Part shown: positions 48,173 through 58,920 of the stretch, in pieces
How positions within the stretch are numbered: position 1 is the first letter of the stretch
Layout of the letters: each line of letters opens with the position of its first letter
Assembly: GCA_950295325.1 (NCBI GenBank)
Contig: OX485803.1
Span: forward strand, 66,109,554-66,173,553
Length of the DNA stretch: 64,000 nt
Direction of reading: 5' to 3'
Origin: Polytrichum commune
Lineage: Eukaryota > Streptophyta > Polytrichopsida > Polytrichales > Polytrichaceae
The notes under the pieces: model-generated
The model's input: the letters and a program-made list of their open reading frames with translations, nothing else
Database searches by the model: none
What the model was told of the DNA's origin: nothing
Made by a program: the position numbers and the translations under genes

Positions 48173-49987
48173 TGGCACTACATAGATCCTCTCAAATGTG
48201 TTCATTGTTGAACATGGAGTAGTTTGATCAAATTTGAAGATGTAGTCCACTTCCCCTAAAACATGTCTTTATGGTATTTGTTCTTTGACCCTCGTTGAAC
48301 TAGGGACCGACCAACTATGGGAGTCCTATTAAGAGAAATTATTGAATAACACATGCATACGTTAGTCTAGCGCCTCTTTGATGATGTTGCCACCCATCGA
48401 AAGGGGGTCGAGTTTCTAACCTATGTGGAATCGATAAGTGTTACCACTACTTGAATTAGCACAATACCCTACTCCATAGACTTGAGTCCATATTCATGCA
48501 TTTCAAACGTGTATAGTGAAAAAGAGCCAATTGTAAGGGGTGATGATGGGCATCAAAGAAGAACGGCTTTGCACCCACAAATTTGGGCACTTAAGTGAAG
48601 TTAATGGGGCCCACAACCATTTGCCGTGCTTTGTGTGTGTTGCATGCTTAATTATTAAGATTGCTACACCGAGAATTATTAAGGTTGTTCCAGGAAGGTG
48701 CACAATTACCCTTTGCATGCGGATGGGTGGGAAGTCATGAAGAACGGCGGCATATTCCTCAATTATTAGTTATATATTAAAATTTCACCAAGTTAGAACA
48801 AACTACTTGTGCACATCGCATTGCATGGCTTTGAAGCCTCTATGGGCTATAGTTAATGACATACTGGCTTTGCGGGCCCAATTAGCATGGTCATGTGTAG
48901 TCAAGTTTCATGATGGTCTTGTGATTCTTCTTTGCTACCCTGGCTACATTATAAATACCTATCGCACAAGATGATTAGGTATATGTTATGTAAGCAAAAC
49001 CATTGTATCATCTTATATATGTAATCATCAAGAAGTTACGTGGGGTCATATCCCCAACGTTAGTTTCTAATTGAAATGTCGAACTTTCCAATTAAAATGT
49101 CGAAGTTTCCATTATATTGAAGCAAATACTTCGTTTCTAATTAAAATGTCGAACTATTAAAGTATGACCTATTTTAGCAAACTATGTTTGTTGGATTGTG
49201 TGGAAATTAATGTATATACAAATCCTCCGAACTGTGTTCACTAGCAAGTGTAGATTAGTTATTAATATTGGAAGAAAGACGCGATCCATTGTATTTTAAA
49301 CATGTGTCTTCATGATGTTTGCTTTGTGATCCTCATTGATCTGCATACCTGGTCCAATCAAATATATTAGGTGTCCAATTAGGAAAATGTGCCACTTAAG
49401 ACCTAGTATGTACCTTATGGACAAAAATGCCAGTGCCTCCTAACTGTGCCTCAATTTTGTCGGAGGCAGATGACTCAGATGACGCAAGAATGATAAATAA
49501 CCATACTCCTAGTAAGATGACTTCGTAGAAGTACAAACTCAATTTCATGAAGGTTCCAAGCTACTTCATGGACTTAATAAACGTTAGCAAAGTGTTCTAT
49601 CGATTTCATGGTAGGGGGCCTTAAATTAACTCTAGCAGCTTTTTGGATCTTTGAAACCAATTTCATGAACTTCAATTCTACCATGACGTAGACAAATTTA
49701 GTAGACGTCCCATGTGAAGTGGCTCCACAAGTCTATTTATCAACCCATATTAATAGTATCTACATTACACTGGAAGGTGCGGTAGACTAGAGTACATTGC
49801 TATTCTCGCATATTATTACCAGTTTAATTTTATAGAGAGAAATCACTACTCAAACATTAGTGAGCACTCTAGGGCCCTTCTCTGGGGTTTTGCTTTAACA
49901 AGAAGACTCTAGCATCCCAATAGCTACTACAACTAACTAGCAAAACAACATCGTATCTTTTCACCAAACTACTTTCAAATAGACACA
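48173..49987. other. No gene seen
   Basis: AT-rich intergenic DNA. No supported coding region. Confidence 0.4.
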
Positions 49988-49990
49988 TCA

Positions 49991-50327
49991 TAGTAGAAAA
50001 TTATGTCAAAAACAACCGCAACCAAAATTGGTTGCGGTTATCTTGACCAGCGTGATCAACAATTGCTTAAACACTGCATATTTTTTTCTTGGTTAAGCAA
50101 CCAAAATTTTAAGTAATTTGTATTTGTGTAATAAATTGTTGGAAAGGTCTTGAAAACACCTTTCCAACGGTATATTACACGCTCTAAACGTCATGAAATT
50201 GTTGTTGTAAAACTATATATATATATATATATATATATATGTAATTGTTTAGCAACTGCAGATAAGGCTAGTCAAAAGAATCTCAGCCGATTTTGGCTAC
50301 GGTGTTTTTGGACATAATTTTCTACTA
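49991..50327. mobile_element. MITE-like foldback unit, 337 bp
   Basis: Ends are inverted: TAGTAGAAAATTATGTCAAA on the left and, read on the other strand, TAGTAGAAAATTATGTCCAA on the right. TCA flanks both sides (49988-49990, 50328-50330); the duplication could instead be TA. An internal hairpin pairs GTTGGAAAGGT with ACCTTTCCAAC (about 50139-50172), and an (AT)n run lies at about 50213-50240. Non-coding. Confidence 0.65.
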
Positions 50328-50330
50328 TCA

Positions 50331-53300
50331 TGAGCACCAATAAATATGGGAGAATTGCAAAATATCATCGTCTATCCAATTGGGAAGAGAGATCTATCCT
50401 TAGTGAAGCGCACACATGATCGGCTGAAATGATACGGGAGAACTGACCAATAGTTACAAATGCACATGTTGAGTTTGAGAAATAAATGTTTGAAGTTCAA
50501 CGCTTCAACATAATTATCGATCTTGTGAAATAACGTCAGAGGCCATTTGGTGGCGTTGATGTTTTGAAGCTACCGATCTTGTAGAGTTGAGTTTGAGAAA
50601 TAACCGGTTGGACTTGCAAACACTAGCATTTTGACCGATCATGCCCAAAAATCCCTTGGACATTAGCGTGCTACGTATCTTCCTCACACATCATGTTCCT
50701 AAACCCTAAATTCATACACTCTATAAGCAATCTTCAAAACATTTCAAAGGAAAAAGAGAGAGAGCCACTCACAACCTAGCCATGCCACGACACCACTTGT
50801 GTAATCACAACCTAACCAGGCCATCACAACACACTCAAAACTACCACACCCCTAGGAGTTCACACACCCTTTTTAGCCACACTACACTTGAGAGAGATGG
50901 GGCGAAAATGAGTCCTCTTTAGCATTTTGGGAAGGGCATTCCTCCTTCCCTAAGGGTTTCCTTTTATGCATGAAATATTGAATGTTATAAATAAAATTAG
51001 TCTCAATATTTGGGATGATGGGATTAAGGTCTCTCCCAAAGTGTGTGGGCCTTTATATATATATATATATATAACACCCCACCCTACTTAACCTTATGGT
51101 ATGTTAGTTTTGAAAATTCTCTAACATGGTCAATTTGTAACCACCCTAATTTATTTGTATTGCAAAGTTCAATATATAACTTGGTCATTGTTACAAATAT
51201 AGGTTTTATAATTTGTATGTAGCAACTTCAAAGTGGACTCCACATGGTTCTCACATAGTTTTGTAAAATATGGGAGTGACCCCCCCCCCCCCCCCGCCTT
51301 CTCCACATGAAAAAACAAAATGAGGGAAATTATACCTAGCTACATGTGACAACTGGTTCCTTGTACAAATGAAAATGAAAATGAAAATGAAAATGGTTCA
51401 TCTTCATCCACTATCATGGATGTTTTTATAGGACACATTTTTATCTTGTCAGCCCTAGGATATTTGCCTCTGCATTTTAGTGGCTTTTGCATTTTGTGTA
51501 TTTATCATCCTCGTTCGCATGGCACTATGCATTTTGAATGACTTTGATGAGGTTTTCAGGGGTGGGGTTTTTTCAACAAACATATCCCTCAATTTATGCA
51601 ATAGTACAATTTTTCTAACTAACTATACGGTATCTTGAAATCAATAAATGGCGTATATATACTACCATGCACCAAACTTCTCCCCTTTTAATTAATAAGC
51701 TCTAAACGCATGGGTCCTAAGTGCTAGGTGATCAACTTGAGTCCCTTACTAACCATCACGGTGGGTGTAAAAGGCCCCCATACATGAGCCATCAATGGAA
51801 AAACTCAAGAACCTCAACATACCCAAAAAATAATGAAATCCTTATACCAACTTGCCATAAAATACCTCACCTATTCAATCATATACAAAATAAAACTAAA
51901 AGTAGTCCATTGACAAACCACCATAGAACCCTGTTAAAATACCTCAATACCACCCACACACCCTCAACTACGCCCCCACCCCTCTCTTCAAACTTCCACA
52001 TAGAGCCCACCTTTCAAAAACAAAAACGGGTAGAGACCTCACCTTACATCATGGACACCCATTATCTACGTTAGGAGAATGGGCTCATATTTACGCTAAG
52101 GTAAGAGGAGGCCACTTAAGTTAGCTTCCTATTGGACACTTATATTTGGCTTGGAATTGGCAATATTGTTGCTTTAATTCCGTGGGTGAGTAATACATGT
52201 TGATTTAGCCACCTTTGCAAAAAACAAACTACACCTATCATCCTTCATAATTAGGAGTGTTATCCACCAACCTATGACACATTTGATTTTGTAAGTGAAG
52301 TGGGCAAATTAAGAGGTTGCATATGGTTGTGAGGTGCCAACCACTTGCATAGTGGGTATTTTATAATGATAACCTAATTTGGCAACATTTCATCTTATTC
52401 ATGACCACTTTAAAAACATGACACAACAAATGTTGGCATTAAACTTCGTTTTCATTGACAAATGACCCATGTAGAATTTGCTAGTGTCGCCATCCACTTA
52501 CACAACATTGCACAATGTAAGAGTTGCTTGCTTTAAAACCAAATTGGAAAGTAGAGAATCTTTTATTCCAGAGCCTAGACGAACACCTTCCTCAACTCCA
52601 ATTTCAACAACTTTAGATTGCTTGGTCATGATTCGCAATTGTTATCCTGCTCAAGCTTCTAATGCTCGAATCCATCACCTAGATAATTTTAAGTAGGCTA
52701 GAGGTTTCCACAATAGCCTCATCAACCTTAGTGCATGAACACCAATGTTTCAACATTTTTAATATATATTCTACATTCCATACTTGCTCACAATTATCTT
52801 CCTCTTGCATGCTACATTGTAATACATGACACTTGGGTGTGTAGTTAGGATTTTAAATAAGACATAAAGCCAATGAAATATTCAAGGAAGACTTCAAAGG
52901 TGATTCCGATATCATCTTGGTGTCACAAATTAATTTCACTAAGACATTCACATGATTAATTAAGGTTGTTTTGGTTTTGAATCGGTGTTTGGATGATGAT
53001 TCATAGGATAAAGTCTTACAAACTCTTACAACAATACATGCAATCGTGGTTGTCTCTCAATTCACACTATTTGCCCACCCAAGAGCTTGGCAGTGAGTTG
53101 ATTTCATTTAACAAACCCCTAGCAAAAGAAACTAAACATCTTTGAAAGCTGCATTACAATTGACTGATGGAGAGAGCATCCCTTGTAGGTTGGTCACCCA
53201 AACTCAACTACCCCCAAAGAACGCCCAATTTATGGTAAAGGATAGTGTTTTCTTGTCATCATGTTTCTCATTATCGTTTATTAAGGTTTCGAACCCTCGA

Positions 53301-53920
53301 TCTTCATCTCACAAAAAGCCACACGCCCCCCCCCCCCAAGAACACTAAGTTGAAGTCACACCCAACCCAACTCCTCATTAACACACTTAATAACCTCTCA
53401 CCAAGACCTCTCCCCAAATGTCCCATCTAATCAATCCCTACCTAAGATACAAAACCATTCATAAAGCCACGGTCACAAAGTTCCCCACCAAAAGGCAGTA
53501 AACACCTACATGTGAAGAAACTCTCTATTTACATTTGCTCGCTTGCATAAGAAGTTGGTGATGCTATTTATCTATTTGCATGTCAATCTTTCACAATGAT
53601 TACTTGGTCAACCTTTAATTATTGAAAAGCCAAAGCGCTTACAAAGTCTCTACATATGTCTTAAGTACTAAACCTACCTAATGTCCATATTTGAGCACAT
53701 ATAAGTCCAATCTTTTCTACACACTCTCTTTCTACCTATGGGGGGGGGGGTGGGTTTTTCTTAGCTTCACACCTATTCACACAAATAAGTGAAGGCCCTA
53801 AACGTCCAAACAACCTTTTCAACATGAGTGATTATGAACTCATAAGTAATACATTTGAATTGCCCAATGGAATAACAGTACATCGTGCGATGCCAAATAT
53901 TAATGTTAAATAATGTTAAT
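50331..53920. other. No gene seen; microsatellites and homopolymers
   Basis: Contains (AT)n at 51053-51071, a C16 run at 51280-51295, a (GAAAAT)n run at about 51369-51393, a C12 run at 53326-53337 and a G11 run at 53740-53750. A 50-bp phrase at 50603-50655 recurs, diverged, at 54065-54116. No supported gene. Confidence 0.5.
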
Positions 53921-53925
53921 TCTAA

Positions 53926-54048
53926 TAGGGTTTAGGGTTAAATGTAATAGGGTCATATATTTGCGTGGTGTTTTTATGGTTATTATTTTAAAAATTAAAA
54001 TTCATGTATTTGCCAAATCCTAAACCCTAAACCCTAAACCCTAAAACC
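53926..54048. repeat. Interstitial telomere-like repeats, opposed
   Basis: TAGGGTTTAGGG at 53926-53937 and CCTAAACCCTAAACCCTAAA onward at 54019-54048 are short runs of the plant telomere repeat facing opposite ways, about 80 bp apart. Too short to be a telomere. Confidence 0.7.
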
Positions 54049-56500
54049 AAACAATCACATTATGGAACCGGCTGGACTTGGAAACATTGGGATGTTGACC
54101 GATTATGCCCAAAAATCAGACCGGCCACTCCCACCATCATGGAAGGTTCGCACCCACTTTCTAAATTCACTGTCGGTCCAACAAATCATTGGCTCGGATT
54201 CCACTAATGTTATGGGTCCACAATGCCATGGGTGCATCTTAAAAACATAATCATCCTTGAGTGTTGCTAACCACAATTTCAGTATTGAGTACATGTTTAA
54301 TACATGGAAATGGGTCATGTGTTAGTTATTGGCCCAGGGGTGATGAAATATCATCTTTCCCCATCTTCAATTGTTTTTATGAACAACAATGGGTATTATA
54401 AGATAATACTAGTTGTGACCATGAGACCCCATTTTATTGATGTTGTCAAGAAACACTTGGAAATATTGTGTAATAACACATCTTGGGTAGTAAAAATTCA
54501 CGCCCTACTTTTGGGGTCCATTACTAGAAGCAAAATGAATTAGTATATTAGGTGATTGACAAAGAAGTGTGTGCAAGAAACATTACCACTACTATGATAA
54601 TGATTTACATTACTATTTGTTTGAAGTTATTTTTCAATAGAAAATCAATGCAAGCCACATTCATTGTATTGCTCAAATCTTAATGTGGTTAATTATTTGT
54701 ATTTTGTGCTTCTTTTTATGTAAAATAACATTAATTTTAGTTTATGTACATTATGGCATTACTTGATGAAATAGAACGCCCTATATGGTAGGTGTCTAAT
54801 GAAAAAAATTAACCGAATTAGGCCCGAGTTGATGTTTATCGCATGGAAGGATAGAATGTATTTACCACCAAACGAAATTGATCCTTATTAGGACAACCAT
54901 ATTTGTTGCCACTGACTCTCACCACCTTTGACGCACATAACATTCGGCCGTTACTTGACTATTCATACAATATTATCCAGCTTGATAATATAAGGTAGAT
55001 GTGCATAAATCAACCACAACAATAATTTGGACATCTATATATTTGAGTAGTGTGTAACGTCGAGACCTGGAATTGGCGGCACGAAGACACGTGTTAGCAA
55101 AGATGAGGATTATGTGCTCAAAATATGCTAACCATCCTAAGTTTGCTATGCAGCACGCATCCAACGGCCAAAATGGGTGTCTTCTTTCGTGTCACTATGT
55201 AATCGCACCTCAACAAAGAAAATAAATGAATAAATCATTTTTGAGGAGCATTGTTGCTGTATGAGTGTCTTTTAAATACAAAATACACGTATCTTCTACC
55301 ATGCTCTATATCATATGTAGGTATTAAATATTTTACCAATATGGAACGTTTAAGAATTACAATCATTGAACTTTATGTCCTAGTTTTAAAGGAATCAATA
55401 ATGATATAAGAAAATAAAGACAAGTGGCATATTAAGACACTTGATGTTGCATGATGCATCATAAAAAAAGCATTAGTTAACAATACAAATTAGTACAATG
55501 CCTCATTAACTCGTATATGTTTGTGATTGAATATTTGGTATGCCTCGCTTGAAATGAACGATCTACTATCATATGGTATTCACACCTATTAATCAAATCT
55601 ATGTAAGAAACTCCCCACACACTTGATTATCATATGAGAAACATCTCGGTTTCAGCAACATTTAACAACTAGACCAAATATGATATTTGTGTGACTTACT
55701 ATTGGGATTTACACGGTGTTATATCTTTATACTGATATAATAAAATTTAAACGTTATTAGTGATTATTATTAGTGCTTATTGTTAGGGTTCAACGAGGAC
55801 AAAGATTGAATTAATCATTGGTTGTGTGAGTCGCGTCGCATAATATGACATATACATGAGTGCGTAGATTAGATTTTGTGAATCATGATCACTATTGGAG
55901 TGAATAGTGATTGTGTTTTGTACACTCATATATGACAACCACAACACTTCCGATATTGGTATGGACCCATATATGACCACCACATCAGTTCCGCTATTGG
56001 TATCAACCCTTCTCAACAAACTTCCAAATGTGCATGATGATCAACAACAGGTTGAATTCTTCTATCAAAATTTTGAGACAAGTTTTGAGACAAGTTTTGA
56101 TAATCAAATTGACAATACCGTTGATTTATACTAATACGAATCGTTTTCTCATGGTGAGTGTTATCTTTTGAGTTTTCAATCCAATCTTTTCATATAATTA
56201 AGTCAAAACTTACATGAAAATGTTAACAAATCCACATATATGTAGTACTTAATGCGTGTGTGTGTGTGTTAGTATTTAATTAGTTGCTTATAAAATAATT
56301 CCAATATGTATATGATCCATGACGTAACTTTGTAATTTGACATATAAGATATGGATTCAATTATGACAAGTGTTTCTCATTACCGCATCGAAAAAGAGGT
56401 TGTAATCTCATTCCCATCTTGACATCAGATGTCGCAGATGGAGGCATAGGGTTTACGCACGCATCCAACGGCCAAAATAAAATTAGTTGAAAGAACAACC
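54049..56500. other. No gene seen
   Basis: AT-rich. A phrase CACGCATCCAACGGCCAAAA occurs at about 55157 and again at about 56459. A 75-codon frame at 55907-56134 lacks any motif. A GT run lies at about 56257-56269. Confidence 0.4.
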
Positions 56501-56942
56501 GGGGAAAAGGTACTCAATCAACACATGTCCCATCGGCGACTTTACTAGTCGGTACACTTGTCATCATGGGAAGGTGAGTTAATCCCGACCATCCATGATG
56601 ACGGCTTAATCTGAACCGTCGATTCCGGCCAGTAGCCGTACCCGCCCGGGTGGCGTCCATTCGAATGTCGGGCGACTCCTCATTTGTGTCTTCCTCTCCT
56701 CTCTTCCTCTCCTCTCTTCCTTCCAAGTTCCACTCACACCTTCCACGCTCTCAGATTCTGAGATTGAATTGTACATCCTAAACAAGATTGTTCGACTTTT
56801 CTCTACACCTGATCGCACTCCTGGTCGCACTCCAGTTCGACTTTTCTCTACTCCAGATTGTTCGCCTTTTCTCTCTAGGTTGGGGTGCTGAGTTCCATAG
56901 CCAAGTCTCCCACAATCCTCAGCCCTCCTTTCAGCAACTTGT
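56501..56942 (+). promoter_or_regulatory. GC- and CT-rich leader-like region
   Basis: A GC-rich segment (56575-56680) is followed by a long CT-rich stretch (56680-56880) with short direct repeats (GTTCGACTTTTCTCTAC twice). This is what a plant promoter with a CT-rich 5' leader looks like. It may belong to the plus-strand gene beginning at 58921, but no transcript evidence is available. Confidence 0.3.
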
Positions 56943-57660
56943 GGTAACTCTCAACTCAATGTGTTAGGTTCATCTTCAGTATGAATGTGGTTGTGTTGAA
57001 TGTGTATCAATGTGTTTGAATGTGTTAGGTTTATCTTCAGTATGAATGTGCTTGTGGTGAATCCTACATTGATTCTGCTTGTGTTGAATGTGTGTGTTTG
57101 TGTTGAATGTGTGCTTGTGTTGAAACCCATAGAACCTGGTTTAGTTTGTTTGAATGTGTTTGAATGTGTGTGTTTGTGTTGAAACTCATAGAACCTGGTT
57201 TAGTTTGTTTGAATGTGTTTGAATGTGTGTTTGTGTTGAAACTCCTAGAACCTGGTTTGAATGTGTTTGAATGTGCTTGTGGTGAATCCTACATTGATTC
57301 TGCTTGTGTTGAATGCATGTTTGTGTTGAATGTATGTTTGTGTTGAATGTATGTTGTGTTGAATGTGTGTGTTTGTGTTGAAATTCATAGAACCTGGTTA
57401 AGTTTGTTTGAATGTGTTTGAATGTGCTTGTGGTGAATCCTACATTGATTTTGCTTGTGTTGAATGTGTGTGTTTGTGTTGAATGTGTTTGTGTTGAAAC
57501 CCATAGAACCTGGTTTAGTTTGTTTGAATGTGTTTGAATGTGTGTTTGTGTTCAATCTGGTTGAATGTAGGCAGGGTTTGAATGTGTTTTTTGGTTGTGT
57601 TTGAGTACCTAGGGGTTGTATTCAATCTGTACAAGAGCTTGTGTGCTCTGAGTGTTTGAA
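56943..57660 (+). repeat. GT-rich degenerate minisatellite
   Basis: Short units of the type TGTGTTTGAATG combine into longer repeats containing TTGAAACCCATAGAACCTGG (starts near 57120, 57180, 57236, 57379 and 57494) and GGTGAATCCTACATTGATT. The top strand is strongly G+T-rich and nearly free of C outside the AGAACCTGG phrase. Cys-rich open frames across it are artefacts of the repeat. Confidence 0.85.
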
Positions 57661-57850
57661 TGTGTTATCTGATTGAATGTGTTATGTTTATGCTCATGCT
57701 TGTGTTTATGCTCATGCTTATACTTATGTTCATGCCCTTGTTAAATCCAATGTAAAACATTAACATAAACATAGAATCACATCAAATCAATCGATGAATG
57801 TAATGAGTGGTCCGAATTGTACGGAATTCCCATCCGTACACAAGTAGCTT

Positions 57851-58085
57851 TGGGGGAGGAGGTTCCTCTCGGTCGAGAGGAACCTCCTCCCCCCCTCATG
57901 AGTGAACCCTTGTGAGCCAGGGCTCACTCATGAGGGGGGGAGGAAGTTCCACTCGCCCGCGAGGAACCTCCTCCCCCCCTCATGAGTGACGCCTTGAGAG
58001 CCAGGGCTCACTCATGAGGGGGGGAGGAAGTTTTACTCGCCCGCGAGGAACCTCCTCCCCCCCTCATCACTGAGCCCTGGCTCTC
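57851..58085. repeat. Palindrome array C (cores P9-P11) with long arms
   Basis: Cores at 57860-57885, 57944-57969 and 58028-58053 with an 84-bp period. Around P10 the palindrome runs on for about 22 bases each side (TCACTCATGAGGGGGGGAGG against CCTCCCCCCCTCATGAGTGA), giving some 70 bp in all. Linkers contain their own inverted words (GAGCC...GGCTC). P10 and P11 have unpaired changes in the core arms (AAGTTCCACTCG and AAGTTTTACTCG on the left). Confidence 0.9.
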
Positions 58086-58469
58086 AAGGGTCTTCAACTT
58101 GACTATGCCTAAGTTCTTTAGGTCAAGCCTTGCGGCCGAATGTTTGTGTTTTTTATTTTTAGTGATGTAGGTTTCCAATTTCTAAACCACATTTTGTACT
58201 ATATAGATGTCCTTGTGGAGGACATGCGGTTTATTTAACCATATGCCTAGATGCGCCATGAGACTCCGTTGCATCCCCTGCAATCTCATCCGATTTTATT
58301 CATCCAAAATTTGGTTAGTGTTCCTTAAAGGATATACATCCATAGGTATGTCCGTCATCTATTTCACTTTCATCAGAGGTCTAACGCTAAACACCACTAA
58401 ATAAGATATCAAGTGTTTGATTATATCTAATGTTGCTACCACCATACCTTAGGAAGGGGTCACCGCTCA

Positions 58470-58815
58470 CAAGGGGTCAGTGATGAGGGGGGGAGGAGGT
58501 TCCTCGCGGGCGAGAGGAACCTCCTCCCCCGCTCATCACTGAGTCCTGCCTCACAAGGGGTCAGTGATGAGGTGGGGAGGAGGTTCCTCTCGCCCGCGAG
58601 GAACCTCCTCCCCACCTCATCACTGACCCCTTGCTCTGCGAGGCTGATAACCTCACAAGGGCTCACTGTGAGCTGGGGAGGTGGTTCCTCACGGGCGAGA
58701 GGATCCTCCTCCCCCCTCATCACTGAGCCCTGGCTCTGCGAGGCTGATAACCTCACAAGGGCTCACTGTGAGCTGGGGAAGTGGTTCCTCGCGGGCGAGA
58801 GGATCCTCCTCCCCT
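58470..58815. repeat. Palindrome array D (cores P12-P15) upstream of the ParB-like gene
   Basis: Cores at 58497-58522, 58581-58606, 58682-58707 and 58782-58807. P12 is the exact reverse complement of P13. Around P13 the arms read GATGAGGTGGGGAGG / CCTCCCCACCTCATC; the T that differs from P12 is matched by an A on the other side. P14 and P15 sit in a 100-bp repeat with the phrase GCGAGGCTGATAACCTCACA. The array ends 113 bp before the start codon of the next gene. Confidence 0.9.
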
Positions 58816-58920
58816 TCGCAATGTAGAAACACTATCACACCACTCTTGAGGTTCTCTTTCACACCACACTCTTGAGACTTCACACTCTTTCATACAGTCC
58901 ACATACACTAACCATTTCAA

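Noticed and set aside
57000-57346. Cys/Val-rich small proteins
   Set aside because: They are translations of the GT-rich minisatellite.
58460-58883. Open frames on both strands with repeated GGSSRPRG- or ARGSSS-like peptides
   Set aside because: These are palindrome translations; the same peptide appears on both strands because the DNA is self-complementary.
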